Under the pieces are notes generated by a model, which did not search any database, was not told where the DNA came from, and worked only from the letters and a program-made list of their open reading frames with translations. 64,000 nucleotides of DNA from Olleya sp. Hel_I_94 (GTDB taxonomy: Bacteria; Bacteroidota; Bacteroidia; Flavobacteriales; Flavobacteriaceae): NCBI RefSeq assembly GCF_007827365.1, contig NZ_VISI01000002.1, positions 2,051,001 to 2,115,000 of the forward strand. Reading direction: 5' to 3'. The translations under genes and the position numbers were made by a program. Shown piece by piece: positions 53,102 to 60,926 of this stretch. The stretch's first letter is position 1. Each line of letters starts with the position of its first letter.

Positions 53102-53149
53102 TGCTCCTCCTCTTAGGCTCGAACTAAGGACCCTCTGATTAACAGTCAG
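53102..53149 (-). other. Attachment site: 3' fragment of tRNA-Asn(GUU)
   Basis: The minus strand reads CTGACTGTTAATCAGAGGGTCC and continues with T arm CTTAG-TTCGAGC-CTAAG and acceptor strand AGGAGGA plus G discriminator. It gives the 3' part of a tRNA-Asn: anticodon loop CTGTTAA (anticodon GTT), variable loop, T arm and 3' acceptor. The D arm and 5' acceptor strand are missing and the first anticodon-stem pair is broken, so homology stops at 53149. This is a typical displaced 3' end left by tRNA-targeting integration. Confidence 0.85.
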
Positions 53150-53259
53150 TTCAAGTTAGGTTGCAGATTGTTGCTTTTGATTTCAAATGACTGATATACA
53201 GTCTTATATGTTTTTAACATATTTCTCTTAGTTTCTTTTAGTTACCTAACATCCCAAAA

Positions 53260-53281
53260 ATGTTTGACCTATGTTTGACCT
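53260..53281. repeat. 11-bp tandem repeat
   Basis: ATGTTTGACCT occurs twice head to tail (53260-53270 and 53271-53281). It spans the stop codon of the gene at 53269 and lies about 110 bp inside the island. Confidence 0.7.
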
Positions 53282-53682
53282 AGATTTTTAAGTACTCCTA
53301 GTTTTATGCCTTCCTCTATATCTAGCGTTAGGCTAATTTCTTTAAAATTGAAGACAGTAAATGTTTGACCTAAAACAAATTTGTCTCTAACTAATTTTCT
53401 TTCACAGTATAGATAATCGTTTAACTTCTCTATCAAACTATCTAAATCCTTCAGGTCTAATTCAAATATCATACCTGATAGTATATCACCATTATACTGT
53501 AGTACTATATTTCGCAATAACTTCAATCCAAAAATTGTTTTAAAATCATCTTTTATGTACTCATAGTTTTCATACTCTAAACCTTTATAGAAAGTTGATT
53601 TCAAAGTTTGAAGATTAAATTCGTTTAACTCATACTGTTCCCCAATCTTAAAGCGAAATTCTTTTAATAAGGAATTACACAT
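53269..53682 (-). CDS. Hypothetical island protein
   Basis: I do not recognise the family. The 137-residue product is soluble, mixed alpha/beta, with no signal peptide or metal motif. It has a start MCNSLLKEFRFKIGEQYELNEFN and ends KNLGQT within an 11-bp tandem repeat. It is the last gene of a five-gene minus-strand island operon (55991 to 53269), 3 bp after the lipoprotein gene. Function unknown; it is the gene closest to the att site and shows no recombinase catalytic residues. Confidence 0.6.
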   Translation of the reverse strand: MCNSLLKEFRFKIGEQYELNEFNLQTLKSTFYKGLEYENYEYIKDDFKTIFGLKLLRNIVLQYNGDILSGMIFELDLKDLDSLIEKLNDYLYCERKLVRDKFVLGQTFTVFNFKEISLTLDIEEGIKLGVLKNLGQT

Positions 53683-53685
53683 ACC

Positions 53686-54075
53686 TTAATTAAAAGTATA
53701 TTGATACTGATAACTTTGTTGGTTTATAGTTTCTTGATGCACATTAATACCATCTAAAAAACCATAAAAACGCATTTCAACTTGAGATGAATCTTCAATA
53801 TAAAATTCTAACTCAAAGCTTACCGCATTCTCTGGAATTTCTATACTAACTATATTTTGAGTATAATCGAAATCTGAATTAATTGTTGACTCTGTGCCAT
53901 CTTCTAAAGTCAATATAGTTGTTAACCCTACAGACACCCAACTTTCAAGAGTTCCTGTTGTAAACTCTACTATATGAGATTGACTAATTTGTTGTTCTTC
54001 TCCCTGATTCTCATCATCACTTGAACAAGCTACTAATGACAAAATCGCTATTAATGTTAAAAACATATTCTTCAT
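53686..54075 (-). CDS. Small island lipoprotein
   Basis: A 129-residue lipoprotein with lipobox SLVAC (Cys17) followed by an acidic SSDDENQGEEQQ linker, the typical Bacteroidota surface-lipoprotein export signal. The rest is a small beta sandwich with no recognised family (ESWVSVGLTTILTLEDG, ENAVSFELEFYIEDS). It is possibly a surface or entry-exclusion type protein of the element, which is speculative. Fourth gene of the minus-strand operon. Confidence 0.68.
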   Translation of the reverse strand: MKNMFLTLIAILSLVACSSDDENQGEEQQISQSHIVEFTTGTLESWVSVGLTTILTLEDGTESTINSDFDYTQNIVSIEIPENAVSFELEFYIEDSSQVEMRFYGFLDGINVHQETINQQSYQYQYTFN

Positions 54076-54107
54076 AATTTATTATTTATTGGTTAATTGA
54101 TTTTTTA

Positions 54108-54467
54108 TTAAAATGGTAAGTCATTATCTACTTCATCTATAAAGCTTACTGGTTCTTGCTGCGCTAGTGTTTGAGGTATAGGTTGTTCACTATTTACAAG
54201 CTCTATTCTCCAACCTTGAATAGCATTAAAGTATTTAGCTACTCCCTCAGGGTTAATCCACTCTCTACCTCTTAAATTAAGGGCTATTTTTACTTCTTGA
54301 CCTACAACAAAACTATCTAGTAAATCACACTTATCTTGTATGAACTCTACTAAAATATGTTGAGGATACTGTTCTTCTGTAGTTACAACAACCTCTCTTT
54401 TTCTAAAACCATTGCTACCTATATTTTGAACATCATTTAAGACCTTTATTTTCCCTGTTAATTCCAT
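54108..54467 (-). CDS. DUF3127 OB-fold protein with SSB-like tip
   Basis: A 119-residue DUF3127 protein: MELTGKIKVLNDVQNIGSNG, RKREVVVTTEEQYPQHILVEF, then VGQEVKIALNLRGREW and a terminal WRIELV strand. The C-terminus ends in a linker and the acidic motif DNDLPF, like the tip by which SSB proteins recruit partners. It is likely an OB-fold single-stranded DNA-binding protein of the element. Third gene in the minus-strand operon. Confidence 0.85.
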   Translation of the reverse strand: MELTGKIKVLNDVQNIGSNGFRKREVVVTTEEQYPQHILVEFIQDKCDLLDSFVVGQEVKIALNLRGREWINPEGVAKYFNAIQGWRIELVNSEQPIPQTLAQQEPVSFIDEVDNDLPF

Positions 54468-54476
54468 AGTTTTTAT

Positions 54477-55370
54477 TTAAAATGGTAATGGTAAAATGTA
54501 TTTATAATACAAATCCATCTCCTTTGTGTTTTTCTTAACTTTTGGTTTAGCATCTAATTTCTCTACATGCCAACCATATAAATGATGTTTATACTCTTTA
54601 GTGCCTTCTGAATTTTGCAGCTCTCCTCCTGTGAGTCTTGCAAATACTTTTACAAACTGACCTACACTTAAATTATCTAAGTGTTTTACCCTTCCATCTG
54701 TAAAAACCACTTGAAGTTCACTACAGCAGAAATCATCAATTAACAGTACTATTTTACGTCTTGTGTATGCTCTTGTATTTTCAGTTTTTTTATAAACTTC
54801 TAAATCATCTATTGATTTGATTTTTCCTTCAAAGTGGATAGCTTTAGCTTCTTCTATAATACCCATGTATTTAAGTGTGTACTTAAAATCTTCAGGGTTT
54901 AATGTTAGTTCATCTAATTCTAAACGATAATGGGTAAGCTCCCTACTATCATAAAATACAGAAGAAAATAATTGATATTCATTTTTGTTTTCTACTTGAT
55001 ATGAAAACCAATTTTCAAGTTTCAACACACTGTCTTTAACTCCGTTATAATTATCTAATTGTTGCCTAAAGTAAGCTTCCTTTTTATACAGCCTTAATAA
55101 AATATCTAACTTACCATATAAGACCTCAAAATCCTTTTTCATTAATACCTCTATCGAATTCAGTTTAGAAGCATATCTTTTATCTTCTAGTATTGTAACC
55201 ACATCATCATAGAAACCTCTGTACCTTTCTAACCATAGCTCGATAGTCTTCATATTGCAAACACTTTTAAAGCTGAATGCATTGTATTCACAAATCGGAT
55301 TGGAATCATTTAGATGTTTGCTATATTCTGAAATGCTTTCTTGGTTTTCATATTTGTTAATTTCATCCAT
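54477..55370 (-). CDS. Fusion of a novel N-terminal domain with DUF3127
   Basis: A 297-residue protein. The first 175 residues are a helical, charged domain (IELWLERYRGFYDDVVTILEDK, LLRLYKKEAYFRQQLDNYNG) of no family known to me. Residues about 180-275 are a second DUF3127-like OB fold (HFEGKIKSIDDLEVYKK, RRKIVLLIDDF, VGQFVKVFARLTGGE, LYGWHVEKL). The end ILPLPF resembles a decayed SSB tip. It starts 10 bp upstream of the smaller DUF3127 gene, so the two may act together on DNA. Confidence 0.75.
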   Translation of the reverse strand: MDEINKYENQESISEYSKHLNDSNPICEYNAFSFKSVCNMKTIELWLERYRGFYDDVVTILEDKRYASKLNSIEVLMKKDFEVLYGKLDILLRLYKKEAYFRQQLDNYNGVKDSVLKLENWFSYQVENKNEYQLFSSVFYDSRELTHYRLELDELTLNPEDFKYTLKYMGIIEEAKAIHFEGKIKSIDDLEVYKKTENTRAYTRRKIVLLIDDFCCSELQVVFTDGRVKHLDNLSVGQFVKVFARLTGGELQNSEGTKEYKHHLYGWHVEKLDAKPKVKKNTKEMDLYYKYILPLPF

Positions 55371-55388
55371 TCTCTTCTATACCTTTAT

Positions 55389-55991
55389 TTATAAGTGACT
55401 TTCAAAACGAAATTTTTTGAGATAGTTTTTTAGGAATTCAATAACTTCAAACTGTTCATTCTCCATTATAAATAATGATTGTTCTTCTGATGAAATAATA
55501 ACGAAGTCTATTTCATTAACTTTTGTAGTTAGTATTCTCTTGGGAAACAAAACATCTACTTTTTTAGTAAAAAGGTTCTGTTCAGAAATGGTTAAATGGT
55601 CAACAACTATCCTATACGGAACTTTGAGCCCTTTAAATGTTCCGAAAAGGAATGCTAAACTGATTAATATGTATATAAAATTACTTGTTAGATTACCATC
55701 ACTATCTACATCCTTAGAACTCTCATGTAAAACTACTAAAACTGGAAATGCAATCAAGGCGACATAGAAATAACTAGATATAAGATATTTGTGCAACATC
55801 TTTAAGTGATTTACATTTCTAAAAACTAGCTTATCTTTAGAACTCTTACCCCTATCTAGTTCATAAGAACAAAAACTATCTGACTCTAAATTTATCTGCT
55901 CTTTAATATTACTCAATTTATGTTCTAAACTGAAATGAAAATCAGTTTCTGTTATTCCTGTATTTTGAAATTTTGAAATTTTTACTTTCAT
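55389..55991 (-). CDS. Membrane protein of unknown function (island)
   Basis: A 200-residue protein with two adjacent membrane helices in the middle (about 72-92 and 103-122), separated by a short charged loop (HESSKDVDSDGN). N- and C-terminal parts are cytoplasmic or exposed and beta-rich, resembling PH-like bYxx-type membrane proteins in layout. No recognised family. First gene of the minus-strand operon; the promoter with a TATGTTTG -7 box is at 56055-56048. Confidence 0.65.
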   Translation of the reverse strand: MKVKISKFQNTGITETDFHFSLEHKLSNIKEQINLESDSFCSYELDRGKSSKDKLVFRNVNHLKMLHKYLISSYFYVALIAFPVLVVLHESSKDVDSDGNLTSNFIYILISLAFLFGTFKGLKVPYRIVVDHLTISEQNLFTKKVDVLFPKRILTTKVNEIDFVIISSEEQSLFIMENEQFEVIEFLKNYLKKFRFESHL

Positions 55992-56047
55992 AATATTTTA
56001 TTTATAAACTTGAAATTGCCATAAACACTTATAGATAATAGATTTAA

Positions 56048-56055
56048 CAAACATA
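56048..56055 (-). promoter_or_regulatory. -7 box of the island minus-strand operon
   Basis: Minus-strand TATGTTTG matches TAnnTTTG. A perfect palindrome (56062-56077) lies immediately upstream, in the -7/-33 spacer. Confidence 0.6.
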
Positions 56056-56061
56056 CTTTTT

Positions 56062-56077
56062 TTATCATTTATGATAA
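56062..56077. promoter_or_regulatory. Palindromic operator between divergent genes
   Basis: TTATCAT-TT-ATGATAA is a perfect 7-2-7 palindrome between the minus-strand operon and the XRE gene. A further TTATCAT half-site (56096-56102) overlaps the likely -7 box of the XRE gene (CATTTTTG, 56100-56107). It is the expected layout for an autoregulated XRE repressor. Confidence 0.65.
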
Positions 56078-56132
56078 CCATAACAGCTTACTTAATTATC
56101 ATTTTTGACAACTAGATAATGTATGTTTTAAA

Positions 56133-56363
56133 ATGGACGATAAAGACCAACTTCAAATAGCAATTGGAAAGCGAGTTAAAATGTTAAGAGAAGAGCAAGG
56201 TATTGCTCAACAAGACCTTGCTGCCAAATGTAATATTGAAAAATCTAACTTTAGTCGTTTAGAAGCTGGTGGAACCAACCCTACTTTATACACCTTAAAA
56301 AGGATTGCTGATAATTTAGGTATCACTTTATGTGATATTGTAAACCTTGAAGATAAAAAGTAA
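56133..56363 (+). CDS. XRE-family helix-turn-helix regulator
   Basis: A 76-residue single-domain HTH protein: IAIGKRVKMLREEQGIAQQDLAAKCNIEKSNFSRLEAGG and NPTLYTLKRIADNLGI. Divergent from the five-gene island operon across a 141-bp region with palindromic TTATCAT/ATGATAA sites, so it probably represses that operon and itself. Typical for phage and ICE control genes. Confidence 0.9.
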   Translation: MDDKDQLQIAIGKRVKMLREEQGIAQQDLAAKCNIEKSNFSRLEAGGTNPTLYTLKRIADNLGITLCDIVNLEDKK

Positions 56364-56510
56364 GATTTAGCTATTAATATTAATCTATAGGGCTTACAAA
56401 CAGTAATTTTTTACTTAAAAAGCCTACTCACACACTCTTTTATACATAAACAAAAGACAAAAAGTCCCACTTGTTCCAATTCACTATATATAGAAATGGA
56501 AAAAAGAGGA

Positions 56511-56948
56511 CTATTTTATCAATCCATTATCACTAAAACTATAAAAATCATCTTTAGTTACTATTAAGTGGTCTAACAGCACTATATCTAGATACTGTCC
56601 TGCTTGTTTTAGCTTTTGTGTTAAATTCTTATCTGCTTCACTTGGCTGAAGGTTTCCTGAAGGATGATTATGTGCTATTATAATGTTTGAAGCATTACAC
56701 TTAAGAGCAACGCTAAACACTAATTTTGCATCTACCACAGTAGCAGAAACACCTCCTTTAGAAAGCGGATAAACACCTAATATTTGATTACTCCTATTCA
56801 TCATTAGTACCTTAAACTCTTCTTGTAATTCTATTGTAGAATCACTCCAACAAGCTCTTATAATATTATAAGACTGTTTACTATTACTTATTTTTAGTCT
56901 ATCCCCATTATTGTTTGAGTATGATACACTTATTTCGGAAATTTTCAT
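56511..56948 (-). CDS. radC-like: RadC-type JAB metalloprotein
   Basis: About 145 residues from the ATG at 56948 (MKISEISVSY; the frame is open to 56981). JAB/MPN fold with HNHPSGNLQPSEAD (JAMM-type zinc site) and LLDHLIV. Short RadC-like proteins of this type are very common on Bacteroidota conjugative and integrative elements; the function is unsettled, perhaps in replication or anti-restriction. It supports the mobile nature of the region. A 196-bp gap separates it from the gene at 57178. Confidence 0.88.
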   Translation of the reverse strand: MKISEISVSYSNNNGDRLKISNSKQSYNIIRACWSDSTIELQEEFKVLMMNRSNQILGVYPLSKGGVSATVVDAKLVFSVALKCNASNIIIAHNHPSGNLQPSEADKNLTQKLKQAGQYLDIVLLDHLIVTKDDFYSFSDNGLIK

Positions 56949-57137
56949 AATGAATATATTTGTTATTAGAAACCTCAACACCTTACAAAATTCATTTATA
57001 TCTACTTACACCCACCTTCAAGATTAATAATATATCCTTATAGTAATAAAGTAAACTCGCTACAGTTATACTATCTTTTATTTATGAAGGTATAAGCAAT
57101 CAAGCACAAAATTGTAAGGGTATTTTAAAACTCAAAA

Positions 57138-57173
57138 AACAAAGCCCAATCTATTTACATAGACTAGGCTTAT
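57138..57173 (-). terminator. Terminator after the gene at 57178
   Basis: On the minus strand AAGCCTAGTCTAT pairs imperfectly with ATAGATTGGGCTT and is followed by TGTTTTTTG. It fits the end of the minus-strand gene. Confidence 0.7.
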
Positions 57174-57177
57174 ATTT

Positions 57178-57573
57178 TTACTCTGCATGCTCAAGAATAC
57201 CATTCTGTGAAAACACATCAGAATTAGCTATAATATTATGTTTAGGCATAAAAGTTTCTTGCTTTGGCTTTACAGCATCTTCTGTAACATAAACCCATCT
57301 GTGGGATAATGTAATTTCCTCTCCTGTTTCCTTTACAACATATTCAAAAGGCTCACAGTCTTCTTTAATGATGCTTCCTGGCATTTCTGTACCAATAAGC
57401 CCAGTACACACCTGCTCATCAAATGTTGAAGGTATATAAGCTTTCTTAGCAGTAGCATAAAAGTTTCCTGTAACTTTGCTTAATACCATTTCAATTCCTC
57501 CTTGTAGTTCCAGAACGAAGAATGAAGTACCATCCTCTTTCTGTCTCTCTTTGTAATTTACGATTCTAACCAT
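57178..57573 (-). CDS. Conserved hypothetical of mobile elements
   Basis: I do not recognise a named family. The frame is open to 57651, but the ATG at 57573 (MVRIVNYKERQKEDGTSFF) gives a 131-residue protein with a better start. It is a small beta-rich soluble protein (LELQGGIEMVLSKVTGNFYATAKKA), with acidic centre and a C-terminal tail without signal. Similar small proteins accompany RadC-like genes on flavobacterial elements (from memory). Its terminator is at 57138-57173. Confidence 0.65.
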   Translation of the reverse strand: MVRIVNYKERQKEDGTSFFVLELQGGIEMVLSKVTGNFYATAKKAYIPSTFDEQVCTGLIGTEMPGSIIKEDCEPFEYVVKETGEEITLSHRWVYVTEDAVKPKQETFMPKHNIIANSDVFSQNGILEHAE

Positions 57574-57857
57574 TTTTCTAAAAGTTTTTGAGTTGTAGTA
57601 TACCACACACAGAAAATCAATTACCAACAGCATATAAATCTCAACTATCACCTTGAATTTATTAACTCTGCCAGAAAATCTTCTTTACTATATAAAGTGG
57701 TAGGGGCATCTTTATCCCCAGAACTTAGTGGGGGTTTTGCATAAGGTATCTGGCACTCTCACAAAGCATTCCAAAAAAATATTTTATAGATTTTTTTTAC
57801 ACCAAAATTTCTAGTTACATTTAGACAATCTTTGACAAGAACTAATTTGACTACCAA
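57574..57857. other. Divergent intergenic region upstream of the R-M operon
   Basis: It separates the minus-strand gene at 57178 from the R-M operon. It holds short GC-rich complementary blocks (GGGG 57703-57706, CCCC 57716-57719, GGGGG 57730-57734) that could form alternative small hairpins, and a -7-like box AATCTTTG (57827-57834) 23 bp before the XRE start at 57858. No coding frame is supported. Confidence 0.5.
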
Positions 57858-58151
57858 ATGATACTCTCAGAATTACTAAAATCCAAAAGGGAATCTAAAA
57901 ACCTATTAATGCGAGAAGTAGCTTCTATGATAAATACAGACACTGCTTTAATAAGTAAAATTGAAAAAGGAGATAGAAAACCTACTAGAGAGCAAATAGG
58001 TAAATTAGCTATTGCTTTAGATATAGAACATAGTAAGCTTTTAAAGTTATGGCTGAGCGAGAAAGTATATGAAGATGTAAAAGGAGAAGATTTAGCTATA
58101 GACGCCATTAAAATAGCCTTAAAAAGAATTAAAACAGAAGAAAAGAACTAA
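57858..58151 (+). CDS. XRE-family controller of the R-M operon
   Basis: A 97-residue protein. The first 70 residues are an XRE helix-turn-helix (MREVASMINTDTALISKIEKGDRKPTREQIGKLAIALDI), the rest a helical tail (YEDVKGEDLAIDAIKIALKRI). It starts 5 bp before mod in one operon and so has the place and size of a restriction-modification controller (C) protein, delaying restriction until methylation is set (role inferred). Start ATG at 57858. Confidence 0.87.
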   Translation: MILSELLKSKRESKNLLMREVASMINTDTALISKIEKGDRKPTREQIGKLAIALDIEHSKLLKLWLSEKVYEDVKGEDLAIDAIKIALKRIKTEEKN

Positions 58152-58155
58152 CTGT

Positions 58156-59910
58156 ATGCCAACATTAAACTGGATAGGAAAAGAAAAAGTAATCAACCAT
58201 CACCAAGATGTACCCTATAAAACATTAGAGCCTCAATACACCTTTACTAATGGTAAAGAGAGTAAAGATGCTACTTCAGAAAACAAAATTATACATGGGG
58301 ATAACCTGGAAGCCTTAAAAAGTTTATTGCCAGAATATGAAAGTAAAATTGATTGTATTTATATTGACCCACCTTATAATACTGGTAATGAAGAATGGAA
58401 GTATAATGATAATGTAAGCCACCCTAGATTTAAAAAATGGTTAGGTGAGATTGTAGGTAAGGAAGGAGAAGATTTATCGAGACACGACAAATGGTTATGC
58501 ATGATGTACCCTAGACTTAGATTGATAAGTAAATTATTATCTAAAGATGGTGCACTAGTAATAAGTATTGGCTACCATGAAATAGCTAATTTGACAATTC
58601 TTTGTAAAGAAATTTTTGCCACTAGACAAATTATTACTATTACAATACAAACTTCTGGAGGAAAACCATCTAAAGGCTTTAATTATCAACATGAATATTT
58701 AATTTATATAGTTCCAAAAGATTTTAATCCGAACAACCTAAAACATTCTGGAGGGAAGTCTAGAAGCCCATTTGAAGGACTAACTTTAGCTACATTTGAT
58801 AAAATCCAAAGACCTAATCAAACTTACCCAATTTTTGTTAACCTTAAGGATGGTAAATTACATTCTACCGGAAAATCTCTACAGGAAAGAATAGATACAG
58901 GAGAGTATACAAAAGATAAGAAGTCTTTTATATATAATTATAATGAAGCACCTGAAGGTACTTGTGCTATATGGCCAGTAACAAGTAAAGGAAAAAATTG
59001 TGTATGGAGATTAATATCATCAAGACTTCAATCAGATTGGAAAAAAGGGTATATAAAAATAAGTCCGAATCGTTCTAATACGGCTAAAAATAAATTTAGT
59101 ATTCAATATTTGCCAAGTGGAGTTATAAAAAAAATTAATTCAAAAATATTAGAAGTCACAGGAACTGAAAACAATTCTCCGACATTAGCATTTGGTGATA
59201 ATAAAACTGAAGGAAGTCAAATCCCAACACTATGGTTAGAAAAGGATTTCTATACTGTTAAAGGAACCAATTTACTTAAAGATATTTTTAAAGAAAAAAT
59301 GTTTGATTATCCAAAATCACATGAATTAATTGAGGAAATAATAAGGTCAATCTCACATCCCAATTCCATTGTTCTAGATTCCTTTGCAGGTTCAGGTACA
59401 ACTGCTCACGCAGTTCTAAACCTTAATAAAGAAGATGGTGGTAATAGAAAATTCATTTTAGTAGAAATGGAAGATTATGCTAATACCATTACCGCAGAGC
59501 GTGTAAAAAGAGTAATTAATGGTTATGGAGAAGGCTCTAAAGCTATTGAAGGTACTACTGGAGATTTTACATACTATGAGCTAGGAGAACCTTTATTTTT
59601 AGATAATGGTTTTTTAAATGAAGACATTGCCTTAGATAAAATACTAGAGTATGTTTGGTATAGTGAAGCCAAAACACCTTTTACTAAACCTAAAGAAGAT
59701 TATCTATTAGGTGCTAAAAATGATACTGCTTATTATTTCTATTACCAAAAAGACAGTATAACTACTTTAGATGAAAGCTTTTTAAGGTCTATAAAAACTA
59801 AAGCTAGTCAGTATATTATTTATGCAGATAATTGTTTGCTAGACCAAAGCATAATGGACAAGTATAACATTGTATTTAAAAAGATACCAAGGGATATAAC
59901 TAGATTTTAA
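58156..59910 (+). CDS. mod: Type III DNA methyltransferase (Mod)
   Basis: A 584-residue beta-class N6-adenine methyltransferase. Motif IV is DPPYNTG (71-77) near the N-terminus, with HGDNLEAL before it, and motif I LDSFAGSGTTAHA (407-419) near the C-terminus; the target-recognition region lies between (about 150-380). It recognises and methylates one strand of an asymmetric site. It partners the Res subunit 1 kb downstream. No simple-sequence repeats that would allow phase variation are visible. The rhuM gene starts 3 bp later. Confidence 0.93.
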   Translation: MPTLNWIGKEKVINHHQDVPYKTLEPQYTFTNGKESKDATSENKIIHGDNLEALKSLLPEYESKIDCIYIDPPYNTGNEEWKYNDNVSHPRFKKWLGEIVGKEGEDLSRHDKWLCMMYPRLRLISKLLSKDGALVISIGYHEIANLTILCKEIFATRQIITITIQTSGGKPSKGFNYQHEYLIYIVPKDFNPNNLKHSGGKSRSPFEGLTLATFDKIQRPNQTYPIFVNLKDGKLHSTGKSLQERIDTGEYTKDKKSFIYNYNEAPEGTCAIWPVTSKGKNCVWRLISSRLQSDWKKGYIKISPNRSNTAKNKFSIQYLPSGVIKKINSKILEVTGTENNSPTLAFGDNKTEGSQIPTLWLEKDFYTVKGTNLLKDIFKEKMFDYPKSHELIEEIIRSISHPNSIVLDSFAGSGTTAHAVLNLNKEDGGNRKFILVEMEDYANTITAERVKRVINGYGEGSKAIEGTTGDFTYYELGEPLFLDNGFLNEDIALDKILEYVWYSEAKTPFTKPKEDYLLGAKNDTAYYFYYQKDSITTLDESFLRSIKTKASQYIIYADNCLLDQSIMDKYNIVFKKIPRDITRF

Positions 59911-59913
59911 GAT

Positions 59914-60924
59914 ATGGATGAAAGTTTAAATAAGTTTATTTTATACACAGCTCCTACAGGAGAAGTAAGAGTTGATGTGTTATTACAAAATGAATCTGTT
60001 TGGTTAACTCAAAAAGCCATAGCAGAGTTGTTTGGAGTACAAAGACCTGCAATCACAAAGCACTTGATTAATATTTTTGAATCTGGTGAATTAGAAGAAA
60101 AAATGGTTAGTTCCATTTTGGAACACACCACTCAACACGGTGCTATTAAAGGAAAAACACAAAAGACAGAAACAAAATATTATAACCTAGATGCTATAAT
60201 CTCTGTTGGGTATCGTGTAAACTCTACAAAAGCTACACAGTTTAGAATTTGGGCTACAAAAACCTTAAAAGAATACATCATTAAAGGTTTTGTTTTAGAT
60301 GATGATAGATTAAAACAAGGGCAAACATTGTTTGGTAAAGATTATTTTAAAGAACTGCTTAGAAGAGTACAATCTATAAGAGCAAGTGAAAGAAGAATCT
60401 ACCAACAAGTTACGGATATTTTTGCTGAATGTTGTATTGACTATGATAAAAATGCTGACATTACCAAGAGCTTCTATGCTATGATACAAAATAAGTTTCA
60501 TTTTGCTATAACAGGAAAAACAGCAGCAGAAATAATTTATACTAAAGCCAATAAAAAAGACCCTAAAATGGGACTTACTACGTTTAAAAATAGTCCTGAT
60601 GGTCGCGTTTTAAAACAAGATGTTGTTGTTGCTAAAAATTATCTGGAAGAAAAAGAGATTAAACAATTAGAAAGAACAGTGACTTCTTACTTTGATTATA
60701 TTGAAGGTTTGATTGAAAGAGAAAACACCTTTACCATGGCTGGGTTAGCAGAAAGTGTAAACAAGTTTCTAACCTTTAATGAATACAAAGTACTACAAGG
60801 AAAAGGTAAAATATCAAAACTTCAAGCAGATAAAAAAGCCATAAAAGAATACGAGGTTTTTAATAAGACACAAAAAATAATTTCTGATTTTGATAAGGAG
60901 ATTAAGAAATTAAATAAAAAGTAA
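59914..60924 (+). CDS. rhuM-like: RhuM-family protein inside the R-M operon
   Basis: A 336-residue RhuM (virulence protein) family member. N-terminal DNA-binding-like region with SVWLTQKAIAELFGVQRPAITKHLINIF and KYYNLDAIISVGYRVNS, the hallmark of the family (ORF6N/Bro-N-like), then RIWATKTLKEYIIKGFVLDDDRLKQG; C-terminal helical domain of about 170 residues (IIYTKANKKDPKMGLTTFKNS). The family is widespread in islands and phages; molecular function is not established. It lies between mod and res with gaps of 3 and 2 bp, so it is an integral part of the operon. Confidence 0.92.
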   Translation: MDESLNKFILYTAPTGEVRVDVLLQNESVWLTQKAIAELFGVQRPAITKHLINIFESGELEEKMVSSILEHTTQHGAIKGKTQKTETKYYNLDAIISVGYRVNSTKATQFRIWATKTLKEYIIKGFVLDDDRLKQGQTLFGKDYFKELLRRVQSIRASERRIYQQVTDIFAECCIDYDKNADITKSFYAMIQNKFHFAITGKTAAEIIYTKANKKDPKMGLTTFKNSPDGRVLKQDVVVAKNYLEEKEIKQLERTVTSYFDYIEGLIERENTFTMAGLAESVNKFLTFNEYKVLQGKGKISKLQADKKAIKEYEVFNKTQKIISDFDKEIKKLNKK

Positions 60925-60926
60925 AA

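Larger units (their letters stand above)
52980..53268. other. Chromosome-island junction without genes
   Basis: No protein-coding frame is supported here. It contains, in order, an AT-rich stretch (52980-53065), the former tRNA terminator (53066-53096), the tRNA-Asn 3' fragment (53102-53149), island-specific DNA (53150-53259) and the start of an 11-bp tandem repeat (53260-53281). Confidence 0.75.

Noticed and set aside
53102..53149. Functional tRNA-Asn gene
   Set aside because: Only the anticodon-to-3' part is present; the D arm and 5' acceptor strand are missing, so it is an attachment-site fragment.
53150..56981. Integrase next to the att site
   Set aside because: All frames near the boundary were read; none shows tyrosine or serine recombinase catalytic residues. 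It may lie beyond the window.
57697..57760. Origin of transfer (oriT)
   Set aside because: A position near RadC-like genes made it tempting, but there is no relaxase gene or recognisable nick motif here.
58156..59910. Phase-variable mod gene
   Set aside because: I looked for homopolymer or short tandem repeats near the start and in the frame and found none long enough.
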